From Gnetum montanum (lineage: Eukaryota; Streptophyta; Gnetopsida; Gnetales; Gnetaceae), in contig MNCI01036774.1 of the NCBI GenBank assembly GCA_015680685.1, forward strand, positions 556,995-620,994: 64,000 nt of DNA, read 5' to 3'. Numbering within the stretch: the first letter of the stretch is position 1; each line of letters opens with the position of its first letter. The notes under the pieces are model-generated. The model was not told the origin of the DNA. It made no database searches and worked only from the letters and a program-made list of their open reading frames with translations. This document shows, piece after piece, positions 1-14,000 of the stretch. Made by a program: the position numbers and the translations under genes.

Positions 1-1154
1 CGGGGGAGGAAATTGGGGAGTAGGAGTTATCCCTCCCTTTCTGGGGGCTGCCTTTGATTGAAATTGGCCTAGGAGTTGACTTGTTTGGTGTTGGTTTAGG
101 GTTAGAGACTGCAGCGGCCATTGAATCCACCATTGGACACCCGCAACGTCCCACTCAAACTGAACCATCCACATTCGTCTTAGGCGGCACCTTCATCCTA
201 GTAGGGGCTTGTCCCTTGCCACAAAGCCTGCATGTGGCAGCCATGTGGTTTCCCTTTCCACAAATGGAGTAGCCTATGCTTGGTTGCACTAAGCCCAACT
301 TATCGACAGACAAATTTTCAGATTCCACCACTATCCTCTCTTCTCCCAATGGAAACACAAGGACTATCTCCTGCACTAAATCTTTGGAAGAAAGAAATCG
401 CCATACACAAAAACGTGCAAAACCCATACACGCTCCATGAAGCCAGTGAACTTGTTAAAAGTAATAAACTCTCTAAAAAAACCAGTAAGGGTTTGCAAGA
501 CAGGTTTACATCCACATGTCCAAAACAGGTTTGCATCCACATCTCCTAGGGAATATCTGAGATACAGATCCACATGGGTGCCCTAGAAAATAGGTTTGCG
601 TCCTGATGAGTATTAGGGTGTCATGGCGTAAGTGCCAACCCTCGTGCTTGATAAAACCAAGGTCCTCCCAACAAGGCCTTGTCATGGTCCTCCATTGACC
701 GAAACACAAAGAGGAGTTTCTCCGAGAGGCTGCGAACCTTAGTCTCCCCCAAATCCCATGTCTTAGAAATGCATTTTCAAATCAGCTCCAGCTTAGGGTG
801 AGCCCCAGATGACACAAACTTACGAATTAAGCTCCTGTCCATCGTCCAAACCCCCTCACAAGGCAGCCTACGAACTTGCAATTGCATAGAACCCTTCCTT
901 TGGGAGCAAACCTCAATGCCCCCGTTGCTTGGATGCCAACCTACCCCATCAAACACTACTTCCGCTCTCCCTCTCTCTCCACTTGCCTCACCAATAGCAG
1001 GGCCCTCCTCGGCCAACATAGCATGTGGAACCACCAATTTCCCATCACCCTCATTGGTGCCCTCCCTCGCACCCTTACTTGCACCTGCATCTACTTCTGC
1101 ACCTGCACCCGCATTTGCTCCCAGACCTGCCCTAGCACTCCCCCATCTTTTCAA
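1..1154 (-). mobile_element. LINE ORF1 fragment (DUF4283 plus zinc-knuckle type), broken
   Basis: Reading right to left, an ATG at 1154 opens a 125-codon Ala/Gly/Glu-rich N-terminus, then frameshifted pieces resembling the DUF4283 domain of plant LINE ORF1 (KALLGGPWF-like text near 660-690, then GFARFCVWRFLSSKDLVQEI near 370-430). A CCHC knuckle follows near 230-271, in which the first Cys is Tyr (YSICGKGNHMAATC). Several frame changes show it is dead. It runs off the window start. Confidence 0.6.
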
Positions 1155-2018
1155 TTTTAGATCAATTAGTATCGTTTGGTATAAATTTTGAAGGAGTGTA
1201 ATTTTAGACTTTTTTGGCTTAAAAAAATAAAATAAAACAGAAAAAGAATTGTTTTCTCTTAGTGTCTTGTGATTTTACACAAGTGGAGGGATTCGGCAAA
1301 ACTTACAGAAGGTTTCAGTTAGAGCAATAATGTTTCTTTGTGTTTATCCTTTTTGTTCTAGTTTTTATGTTGTACATTTTAATACTGTGTTAGACTAATA
1401 CTTTGGTCATGGGAATGGTAAGCAAGGTGGGAATACCTTTATTCGTATAAATTATATTTTTATAAGAATAGCGTAACGCATCATATTTTAAGGTGCTGGA
1501 TATGGATCTGCAGTCTGAAACAGAGGGTTATCACTAACTATTAAGGTTATTGGTTGTGGAATGTAAACACATGGAGCTATAATCCAAGGTGATACGAACA
1601 AAGGAGATGGTTAAACTCCAAAAGCTGCTTCATGAAAACATTAGATGTAGTTTGGTGGGTAAACATACAATCTACTCCAGTATTTCATCCTGCTCTTTCT
1701 TTTGCCTACTTGAAAGGGCTGCCATGTGGCATGTTTCTTTATGTACCACATTAGAATTCTTATTGATTCAGGCTTTTGCAACCTAGTTGGTTAGAACCAC
1801 AGGAGGAACTAACTGAAAATGCTGTTCTTGAACAAAAGATTTGAGCTGGCAATATTTTTATCTCTATTATCTTGCAGTCGTATTTGTCTTAAAACATTCT
1901 TATTAAGAATCTTGAATGTATATCTATGAAAATTGTTCATGTAAATATTCATTTGAAAATTTTCTTTCTAAATTATAAATTTTGATGAGTATCTTACCTT
2001 GTTCTTTGCTATGCTTAG
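1155..2018. other. AT-rich stretch upstream of first recognised exon
   Basis: No convincing exon, repeat or RNA gene was seen. One short open stretch at 1589-1680 could be a helical exon, but its sequence does not match the family region expected before exon a. Confidence 0.4.
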
Positions 2019-2057
2019 TCGGTTTCAATGCGAGAGGCCCAACAGCGACTGAATGAA
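2019..2057 (+). CDS. GTPase exon a
   Basis: Thirteen codons reading SVSMREAQQRLNE, phase 0 at both ends. The acceptor is TTAG and the donor GTAAGT. This is the first exon I can assign; it joins over a 114-bp intron to the next exon. Its content matches the helical segment before the G domain in the plant organellar NOG1-like family. The exon before it must also end in phase 0. Confidence 0.75.
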
Positions 2058-5000
2058 GTAAGTGGTTATTTTTACACCACTTGCTGTTATGTCCACAAGA
2101 ATGTCTTATTTAGATGCCTGGTTATTGTTAATGCTGATGCTTTTATTCGAGTTTCTTTTTCGGTTACATAGGGCTTCACAACATTGGAAGAACTTGTTCA
2201 GCATAAAGGAACAGCTGTAGATGAGCTAGTTGAAATAGCAAAGGTGAGAAGTATTGAAGTCTTCTGTTTCCTTATATATCTACATGTGGAAGATTTTTTA
2301 AAAATGTTTTGCTTCTTGGCATGTTAATAAGTATATGTGTCACACTTTAAAAAATTCAACATTTAATTGTACACTCACCTCCTTGTTTGGCTTCAGCTGC
2401 TAAGCATAATGAAGTTCTATCAAATTGCATGGTATATAAAAAAAATTGCTTAGTGTTATCTTTTTCATCTAATCAGAATGAAGTTCTATTAAATTGCATG
2501 GTATATAAAAAATGCGTAGTGTTACCCTTTTCATATAAGAATAATGAAGTTCTTTCAAGTTGCATGGTATCTAAAAAAATGCATAGTATTATCCCGTTTT
2601 TTGGAGGGTAAGGTGATAAATAGAAATATGCCTAAAACAACACTCCAAGGCTAGCATAGGGTGGTGGTATTGGGCTTTGAACCTAGTACCTTTCGGTGCA
2701 AGGCAGTGTGGGCTAACTAACAAGTCCATAGGGTGGTTTTTAAATCATTTAACGTTAAAACCTCAAAATTTGGAAGTCCAATTAAGTAGATTTCTACTAT
2801 ACATGTAAAATCCAGTCAGTCCACCAAATTTGAGCTTAGTCTAATAACTTTGAATTTTTGATGTGTTTTTATTAATTAAATTATTCAATAATTTAAAAAT
2901 TCTATCAAAATGCCAAAATAAATCATGGATCCTATTTTTATTGATTTCAAACTATCATTTTAAAATATTGGTAGACCTAACCATCCTTATTTGTTAATAA
3001 AAAATTTTAGTTTTCTATCTTAAAATAATAAATAATTAGAAAGAAATTATAAATAAATAGAAAGTGTGCTTAAATCACCCAATCAAAAGTCTTCATATTG
3101 CTTAGAAGCATTAGACACATCTATAGATGGATTGTGGAAAATTGGATGGTGTAGGATGTTGAGGTTAGGATTTGCTAGGAGATCTCCTTCTCCTTTTATT
3201 TGTCTTCCAAAGCCTTGAAGATCGGGATAAGTTGATATGTGGGATTAGTTGAAGATTGGTCCTTATCAATTGGTGCACTTGGGTGCATAGGGATCTTGGG
3301 CTTTTTGACTGAATGCCAGTTTGGGTGCATGTGTCGATAGTTTCATGGTAATTTTGGAAAGATTCTGTCTTAAAGGTTTTGGCAGATTTCTTTCGTGAGT
3401 TTATTTCATTTGATAAGTTTACTGCTGCTAGAGCATCGATGGGTTATGCCTGTTTCTATGTTTGGTGTTTCAGTAAGAATAAGGACCTACTCAAAGAGAT
3501 CTAGATGGAGACTCCTTTTAGGGTATAACTGCTATTGTTTGAGTCTTAGAATGTGTTGATTAAGCAGGTGGCTCCTTTCAGATTGGTAGGATGTGACTTA
3601 TGTAGTAAATCAAACCATCTAGTGAAGGATTGTCTAGTTTGCCTTCATAGGAATGTGGGGAATGGGACCTTTGGCCCAGTAGCTAAACCTGCTCTGCAAC
3701 AATTGCAGTTTATACAATGCCAAGATTGCTAGTACATCAAAACGCCGGGTAAATAAGAGACCAGGCTTATGGCTTAAGTTAGGGGCCCTATGGGGTTGGC
3801 TGATAATCCCCCTTTGTAGAACAGATTTGGGGTTCTAGCATTGGATGGATTTGTTGATCTTGTAGAATAGATCTAGAGTTCTAGTGGTAGATGGGTTCGT
3901 TGATCTTGTGGAAAACATTTTTGAAGGCATGGCAGATCAAGGGCTAAAGGACAGTCACAAATTTGGGAATGCTCTAAAGGTTTCTCAGCACCAAGAGAAG
4001 GTTATTGAGGAGATTCTTGGCAATGGAAGCTTTGGCATTAAATATGGGAGTAGGCATCATGATTAGATGACCACTGGTTGAGACACAAAGACAACTAGTA
4101 GGAAAGAACCCTCTAGTAGGACTTGAAGAAAGGAAACAAGAATGAGGAGTTGTCGTCTCTGGATCCCCTATCTTAGGGGTATCTCGAGGTGTAGTCCAAA
4201 AAATTATGGTTGAGCTAAGCCTTGTTTGTGTAGTTTAGAATCCGAAGATAACCCAACTCATGGTCGGATGGTGACCAGATTATTTTGAGTTGGATGGCTC
4301 TCAATGTATGAATGTAATGCCACATTGCATGGGCAAAGTTATTGAAACCTATATTTTTTGATTCCTGGCCATTGATTGAAGCCTATTATAGATTAAATGA
4401 TTTTTATTTGGTAGAAACATAGTGGAGAATTAGGATTACATCCAACCACATCCATTGGTGTTGCTTGTAAAATAAAACTTGAAACAAGTAAGTCACATGA
4501 ATATCTGATGTTTTCTAGCTTCCTAAGTAGTAGGAAGTGTTAACCATCACCCTTGGCTATGCTAGTCCTTAACGTATCATGGTACTACTAAAGATAGATG
4601 ATATGCACTTGATGCATCAATTCTTAGAATTAAAAGAAGTATGAAGGCCTCATTTCATCAACGACTTGTCATGTCTAATGAGGGATGAGGGAAGGAGGTA
4701 TGTAGGCCCTATAATCAACCCATTATTATATGAGTCAGATCCTTATTAGTTGCTAGTATTAGTATAGCTGTGTGTTTTAAGAGGATTGGAGAAAAAAATT
4801 GCACAAAATTTTAGAGGGTGGTTATCAAGGGTCCTACACAAATTATAGATGTATATTATAAATATATTGTTAAACTAAGTGGCCATGGAGGATCAATCAA
4901 CGTGGATAACATTTTTAAGATATTAATTAGCATTAGTTTGGCATCATTAACAAAGAATTTCCTAGAGATGAAGTAAAGACTTTGAAACAAAGGTAGACAT

Positions 5001-8000
5001 TCTTAAAACATTATTTTGCATTAGTTTGGCATCATCAACTAAGAATTTCCTAGAGATAAAGTGAAGACTTTGAAACAAATACATAAATGACCAAATATAT
5101 ATATATATATATGCATTTGAAATAAAGAAAGCCCTTATGTTGCTACTACTACTTATATTGATAAAGAATGATAAAGCAACAAGATCAAATGGTCTCCCTA
5201 TGGAGGTATGGAAGTCCATGGGAGATATAGGGGTCATTTTGTTAACAAATTTATCCAACAAGATTTGAAGGAGGGGAAAATGCCAAATGATTGGAAAAGA
5301 AGCATGGTAGTACCCATATACAAGAACAAGGGAGACATTCTTATGCATTGTAGTTCTTAGTTGGGTTCTTATAGCCCTTTGCTTCAAGGCATTGAGGCAT
5401 ACCCCTACAACCTGGGGAAGGCACATTTTCATACACTATTGTCTATGTCTCCTGGTGCCATTCTATTTGTAGAAGAATCTCCTTTGGCAAGGTATTCTCA
5501 CCGTTGTGCCAAACACAAAGGTTGGTGAAACCCACAGGACTATTGGATGCTATGAACTTGTTAAAAGCAATGAAGTTCCTGAAAAAACTCTCAGAGTCTA
5601 GGGGAATGAATTAGACAAGCCTCCCAAGGAAGGCTGTAGACCCCAACCCACATGAGTGCTCAGCCAAAAAAGGTTAGGGTCCTTCTGTGCTTTGAGTCAC
5701 CAGTGGATCAGCACCAAGTCCCTAGCTCTAAAAAACTAGGGAACAATGTTTTTATCATCTTCCGATTGTAAAATGATCAAAAGGAGGTCATTGTTGAGCA
5801 CTTGAATCTCCACCTCCAACACCATCTGGGAGGTAGCCATCCATCTCTTTATTTACTGAACATAAGGGCTAGTGCCTCCCCCTCTTTACAGATTGTTTTA
5901 GAAACCCAAAGCTGCAACCTGTTGTTGACAATTTCTGCCTCATTTATGCCTTAGCCTCGGGGTGCTAAGCCTGTAAAGGCTGGCCTGTCTTAGCTTTATC
6001 AGAAGAACCACAGGTTCCCCCCTACCCTTTAGATTATCAGCAACAATCGGGATCTGCCCACTAGCAGGAGCTATTGATCGAGCAGTCCCTGCAAGGACCT
6101 CTTCTGAAGCCTCAACATTGGCCACCAAGAGGTCATCAACCTCTCCGACTGGCCCTCACTAGTGATCTTTGCAGCTGTCTTTACTCCCTTGCTGACCTTG
6201 GGTTGGATAAAAAAGTCATATATTGCTATCATTCATTTTTAAAATGCTTTTGTCTTTTGTCATATTTGGAAATAACAGCGTACTTTTCATCTTCATTTTT
6301 TTTTGAACAGTTAAAAAGATAAAAAAAATCGGAGCACAACAAGAGATTGCATGCAATCTAAGAGATCAACCATGGATCATGGTTGAAGATATAAGCCATC
6401 ACCTTTCAGTTGAAAAAAAAAAAACCTTCGGCATTATGGTGATAACCTATTTCGGCATTATGGTGATAACCTATTTCTAACGTTCATTTACAACTTTTTC
6501 ATCTGGCTAGATTCAAAGGCTTAGGCAGCTGAATCGTATTCTGTAGTGTACATTTTCTTCGTACTCATTTATTTATGGCCAACGGCCATACAGGCTCCTG
6601 CATCACGAGTCAAAGCTCCTGCCAAATCCTGTATAAAATGCTGAGTTGTCGCTGCGCAAACTTTATTCTAGATATGTGCAATTACAATTCAATCAATAAA
6701 GAGATGCTTACCACCCTTACGTCCATCCTTGTTAATAGCACACCTCTATTTGTAATGTGTAGCTATATTCTGTTAATTTACAAAGTATCTTCATGAAGAT
6801 ATCTTGTGGTTGTCGTCAGCCAAAAAAAATAAAAAAAAGATTTATTGTGGATGGCTTGAAACCGTAGTGCAGAAGAGCCCACCGCCATAAGAGCCCACCG
6901 CCATAGGAGAGGAAAACAGGAAATATAATGGTTTTATTTTTTTCCAAAAAAATAGAAAATTATGAAATTTGACTCCAATAAGTGGAGATCATATCCCATA
7001 AAACCCATAAAACGTTAACGAACAGTCCCTTTCTTTGAAAATTTGATTTAATATATGAAGGTATGCAAAGGTAAGTAGATAAATTGTTTTGTTAAATTTG
7101 CAGCATATGTTGCATACCTTTTGTGGTAGTGGAGATCAAGATAGCATCATTTACACACAAAAGAAGATTCACTGCCTATGATCCAATTTTGATACATGAC
7201 TATCTTGACCATTGCATAACCATTCCTGCATTTCATCAGTAAAGATACCTAAGAGAGTTGGAGAAAGTGGGCAACCTTTCTTAACTCCAATTTTATTCTA
7301 TAATTGAATTTTTTTTGAATTGTTGCCTGTAATTTCGATAATCACTTCCTCATATAATCTTTGAATTGCTGCAACCAATTCTAAAAGAAGACTAATTTTA
7401 TGTAAGTGCAATCATAGATTTGTGTGAACCACTGAATCATATGCTTTTGCAAAATCAACAAAACAAATAAAAGCTTCTTTGTTAGGATTTTTTGCAAACT
7501 CTGGGTAGTGTTTGAGAATAACAAAGTAATCAATAGTGGAGTGACTTTGTCTAAAACCTGCTTGACACCTTGCGTTGACCTAATTAACTTCAACCCAAGA
7601 ATTGATTTTCTTTTCTAGTAGAGTACCCAACAACTTAGCAAAAATATTACTTACAACAATCATTCGATAATTTTTCAAATTATTTTATCCCTCTTTTTAT
7701 ATAATAAGATATTCTTACTAGTTTTTCAATGTTGATCTAATTCTTGATCCACAATTGAATTTGTGTCAAATTTCTCTATATTTACCAGGTCCTGCCCATT
7801 TCAATAATTCTGCATATAAAGCATTTGAATCTTTAGCTTTGCCAGATGCTAGCTTTTTAATACCCTCTATGATTTCTTCAAGAGTAAATTGAAGAGGTGC
7901 TTGGTGTAAAATAGCAGTAGAATTATCATCTTCTCTTGTAAATAGTTTATTGTAAAATGAGCATACATCTTGAAAAGAAAAAAATTAAATGATGAAGAGT

Positions 8001-11000
8001 CTTTATGACAATAACACTGCCAAAATTGTCTAGGCTCATTTTTAATGGTAGAAGCAAAATATTCCTATTGCTTTCTCATAAATTACTTCCTGTTGGTTCT
8101 ATTCAAGCATTTATATGACATAACGAAACTTTGTCTATGTTTCTTATCTATATTTTTAATATTTTGTCTAGCCTACATACAATCCTTCTTAAACCAAGTC
8201 TTCTAATCACCCTACTATTGTGACTGCATAACTTGCTTAGTTGATGTAAGCAAATTTTGCTCAAGCTTCTTATGTTGTCTTTCAAGATTCCATTTGTTAT
8301 GTGTTACATGTATATATTTTTCCTTGACTTCTAGGGTCACTTTGTATTGAATTTTTTTTTTGTTCTTATTTTTTGTTGTCTAAGAAGAGTTTTTAATTTG
8401 CAACAAAAGCTATAAATGATAGTGACAAGACTCTACTAAATCCTCTCCAACTTTCAACTTTTTAATAAATTCAATGCCTTCATAAGGACTTAAAATCAAA
8501 TCAATGCAAGAGTTACCTTTATGTCTTGTGAAGTTAAAAAATGAAGGTTAAAGAAATCTAGCAAGGCCATTGTAACAACTAATAGAGAACACATATAGAT
8601 ACACATTTTTTTTTTGGCAAATACATCTGTGATTCAAAGAAAAATTTTGTTTGTATCCAAACCAAGACCTTGACCTGGCCTTAAGAGTTGGTCAATATGA
8701 TGATTGACAACTCTTTACCAATAAAAATAAAACCAAAGTATACTATAATCCATGACTAAAAAAATGTAAGTATTTTACATATAGAGAAAAGTGAAACAAT
8801 ATCAAAGTCAACAAAATCATTCTTATTCATCTCAATTAACACTATTGTGAAATCAACAATACAACCATACTTCCAACTCCATGTTCAGTCAATATAGGGA
8901 AACATACATTATTAAATAATTGTGTTTGTGTTTGTGTATTTTACCAATATTTGTAGGTTAAAGTTCAAGGCATTTCAGAGGTTCTTTATATTGTTTTTTG
9001 TTATTTTACTCTGAGGGATTCTTCTATTTACAATTTTGGTAATCTTCACGAGAGCATCCTTTTTACTACTTGGGTCAAGATATTGCAAAATTCTCCAAAC
9101 TTGGTAAAGTTTTTTTGTTTGGGATTTTAATGCTCGTGTTGGACAAAATCAGATTCAAAGGCTTGTTTGGAATCCTCAATTAAAGTTTAGTGAAGAGCTC
9201 TTTTTAGTTCATAAAAGATCATTTGTTGATCATATTACAAATTAGAAGGGTATTCATTTCTTAGAATGGGGTCATTGGTTTGGTTTTTTAATCCTTAATG
9301 GCATTAACAAATTTCCTTCCTCCTCTCATTTTACCTTTACTTTGCACCAAGGTAACTCTTGCATTGATCTTCTCTTGTCTACTCATGATAATATGTGTAA
9401 CATCTTGTCTCTTGATAAGGGTGGAATTGTATTATAAATCATGTAATTAACCTTCGAAAGAAAGGGTGCCTTGTTATGAGGAGTTGTAAGTATTGATGGT
9501 ACCCCTTGAGGATATTAAGGCCAGGTTTAGAGGTTGTGCCAACATGGAGTTGCAAAGCCAAATTGGTCAGTGACAAGAGCCAGGAGAAGTAGAACAAGAA
9601 GGGATTGATCACCCCTTTGGTTTGATAGCCTAATTGTTGTGATAGTGCTGAATTGCCTTTGAGATCCTAAGTTGCACAAAAAGATAACCCAAGGCCATTA
9701 ATAGTGTATTGAACAATTTCATTAATAAAGTTCCATTGTTTTATTTTCCTTCAATTCTATCTCCTCTGCCATTATTTGCAAGTCTAATGAATGTTCCAAT
9801 TTATTTCCATGTTATATGAGGATTTTATGCAACAAATGATCATATTCATCGATGTCTAGGAACGGGATGTCACAGTTGGTGTTTTAGAGAAAACCACAGT
9901 CCAAGAGCCGAATGTGGATCAAAAGAGAAGAAAAGCATCACTAACGTTCTTTTATTAAGATTGAAAAGGGAGTACATCAAGAAGAGGAAAAATGGGAAAA
10001 GTGTGAATATGGACGACACACAGAGAAAATCAAACATCTAATTTGAAAAGTTGAAGGAGATCCTTGGTAACCTTTGCTTGAGCCACCCGTTCTTTCTTGC
10101 TGACATAATCTTTTTCAAGTACATCTTGATATCCAACGAAGTCATTGTAAAGTTGCCAAATGTATTTTGTGGCACTTTGAGCAGCAACCTTCACCTGTTC
10201 AGCCTTTGTATGTTCTGATTGTAACAGGTTGACCTGAAGGGTCTGTTGTGCCACATTTTCCTACCATTCTTTCTCTTTCCCTGTATATGTAAGATAACAG
10301 CTTTAAGTTCAAAAAAAGGAAAAAATAAGGAAGATTCGCAGACTTACGTGAAGTCAATCATTTTCAATTTGGAGGATTTGCTCACGATTCAACAAAAAAG
10401 AGGTTGGGTCATTGTATTAATTGATTTGCTCATGATTGTTTTTGATACTGTACAGAATACTTGTAACTTTTGATTTTGATTAATACAATAAACTGACCTC
10501 TTTTTTTTTAAAAAAAAAACAAAAAAAAGATAATTGAAATTTGTAATTGGAAAACATTTTAAATTAGATTTTTGTTTATTAGCTCATCACTCAATGAATT
10601 GTAGAAAGATAACTAAATCAAAACTGAGAAGGTCTGGTATAGGGTTAAGAATTCCACAAATTGTTGAAAAAGAGAAATCCAAGATTGGTTTTATGAATTG
10701 AAAATCAAGGTCAAGCTTGCAAAATTACCAGAATGACAATTCTTAGAAATTTATTTCAAGATCTTCGAAATCAAGATGGATCTAGGATGCTCTTGCTGTT
10801 TGCTGATAGTGCCAATCCTCATATTAGGGATCCTTGGCCTTTATTGGCAAACCTTTATGCCAAACTGCCCTAAATCTTTATGGGTGTTTCCAAGTCCATT
10901 TGGAAACAACTCTCATCCAAGTTATTTAGGCCTGAGAGTGCAAGGATATGTGGAGAGATCCACAAAAACTAGGATTCAACAATCCAAAATGTCATAGATA

Positions 11001-14000
11001 ATAATAATAATAATAAAAGATTTAGAAAGCATTTAAGATGGTGAAAGAATCTTGAGAATTAAACCATACTTTATCCACAAGTGAAACAAAGGAGAAACTA
11101 TGCATCCACCTCATTTAGCCTTAAGAAACCTTATTTGAATGGCCACTTTTCCTAGCCATCAAGCAGTTTTATTTTTATTGTTGAGCCCTTGCAATCTTTC
11201 TCATCCTCTGTTTCTATATTTGTTAATATTATTTTTCTTCATATGTGTGCTGCCAAAAATGTGCTCCTTACTGTTGTACTTGTTGTTACCATAATTTTCC
11301 TTTCTGATCATCTTTTCCTTTCCTTTCTTTTCCTCCTCTCTATCTTTCTTTTCACTAATGTTTCAATTTTCAGTTTCTTTAATGTAACTGAGTTTGTTTG
11401 GTAATCGCATTCTTTTTAAATAGATTCAAACTTGGGTCCCAAGTTCAAAATTCCTTAAAGACACCCATCACAGAAAAAAATAAAAAAGACATTTAACCTT
11501 TCCAACTAAGAGAATTGGGGTTTCTTCCAAGATAATAAATAAAATATACACTTCTAATGATTTTTTAACTAGGAAATCTCACTTTTTATTTCACCTGAAT
11601 TCTTCCATAAGATAGAAAATAAATTAACATCAAAGAGTACATTAGATAATAGTTTCAAGAGCAAGAGTCAATGAAAGCATAAACTCAAACTATTAAACCA
11701 AGGAAATACCTTCTCCTTCAAGCAGTCAGGGATCCAATTAGTGTTGCATCGTCTAATGAACATTCAAAGGTTATCATGTGACCTTTCTACAACTATTCAG
11801 AAAGGGGACTTCGTTTCTGATCAAATAAATTTTATTCTTCCTAAACATTGTTAAAGAAAGTAAAGTAATCATTCTTAATTCATAGGTCAGGTTCCTCATC
11901 TTTCTAGTTTCATTTATACACATTCAAAATTATAAGATACCAATGGATTATACTTGTCATCATCTTTTTCTTTGAATATATCAAGTTGATTTCGTTTCAT
12001 TTTAACCTGAAAAATTCAGCTCATGCAAAAATATACTATTGCAATGATCCATTCGTGTTGTAGTTTTGTGCATCATAAATTGCCTAAGGCGAAGAAGAAA
12101 TACTAAATAAACAACCTGAAAATAAAACCTTTGTTTAATAGCTTCAATTTACATCATAGTTAGCCATATTCATGCTTGAAACATAGCCACACCAAGAAAA
12201 CTAGAAACAGAAAATATTCAAAAGCATATTACAAAACATCCTAACACTCTTCTTAAAGAAGAGGGTTGTTATAGGCTTTGTAGATGAGAAGATCAAAAGT
12301 TTTTGTCAATTTTAATAGTTGTTGATTGGTCTTATTAATATTTCCATCTATTGTGAGCATAGGTCATTGGCTAGTTGGTTAGCTTGCACAACTTTGCACC
12401 TGTAGGTGCTAGGTTTAAAGCCCAATACTGGCACCCCTTTGCACTTGCTAGTTGATAGCCTACAGACATGTCCTAGATAGACCTAACTTTTCCTTCAAAA
12501 ATATTGCCATCTGCTGAATGTCACACCCAATTGTGATTTTCAACAATGTCTTAACTACCAACATTATGTTGCCATGGAATAATTTTTGTTTGTTGTTGAA
12601 CAAAGAGATGAAATGAAATAGATCTCTTTATTGAAGTTTATGAAAGATTTCATGTAAGGATTTATAGACCAGCCTTATCCCGTATTTTGGGAAACAAACT
12701 AAAAAGAAAATCAATCTCCTAGAAATCAGACAAATGGAAGCTATAAATCAAAGAAAACAAACTCCACAAAAAATTGCAATTAATCCCACAAAATCAGGAA
12801 TTTACATAGTCCACAAAATCAGGAATTTACTCACTCTTTCCAACACTCCCCCTCAAGTTGGAGAATAGATATCTATCATTCCCAGCTTGCAAACTAAAGA
12901 ATCAAAACCTGGTTTTGATAATGCTTTGGTGAGGATATTGGCTTCTTGATCCTTGGTAGGAATGTAAGCTAGGCTGATTGCTCTCGAGCCAATCTCATGC
13001 TTGATAAAGCTTCTATCTATTCTAACATGTTTCATTTGATCATGTTGAACTGGGTTGTGGACAATGCTTATTGCTGATTTATTGTCACTGTAGAGCTTCA
13101 TAGGACTTGAGAACGAAATTTTTAGATCCATTAGAAGTCTCTCAATCCAAATAAGCTCACACACTTCTTGAGCAATTGCCGGGTACTCTGCTTCAGCGCT
13201 GCTCCTTGCTACAACTGATTGTGTCTTACTCCTCCATATCACAAGATTTCCCCATAATTTCACACAATATCTAGTTGTGGATTTGCTATCTTCCATTGAT
13301 CCAGCCCAATCTGCATTAGCAAAGCCTTCCACCTCTTGAGATTCAACTTTCTTGAACAAGAGTCCCTTGCTAGGAGATCCCTTTAGATATCTCAATACAT
13401 GATTGGCTACCTCTAGATGTCTATTTGTAGGTGAACACATAAATTGACTGATCACACTCACATTGTAGGCAATGTCAGGTCTAGTAAGTGAAAGGTAGAT
13501 CAGTTTTCCTACTAGACGTTGATACTGCTCACGGTCAATTGGGGAATCATTATCTGTAACCTTTTGTTTCCAATTCCTTTCCAATGGTGTGCTAGCCGGT
13601 TTACAACCTATTTTTCTTGTCTCTTTAAGCAAATCAAGAACATACTTTCTTTGGGTAACAAAGATCCCTTGTTTGCTTCTAGCAATCTCCATACCAAGAA
13701 AATACGTGAGGATCCCAAGGTCCTTGACTTGAAATTTGTTCTTCAGTTTAGTCTTCAACTCTGAAATCTCTAAGTGGTCATCACTAGTAATCACGATATC
13801 ATCCACATACACAATGAGAATGGACTTTTTCCCACTTGATGATTGCTTAGTGAAGATTGTATGATCGGCCTGCTCTTGGGTGTATCCAAAACTCTACAAT
13901 GTTGAGCTAAATCTTGTGAACCAAGCTCTAGGAGATTGTTTCAAACCATACAAAGACTTCTTAAGCTTGCACACTTTGTTGCTTCCCATCTCAAATCCTG

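Noticed and set aside
1589-1786. Possible upstream exon of the GTPase gene (helical Lys-rich start)
   Set aside because: Splice signals are weak and the sequence does not match the region expected before exon a.
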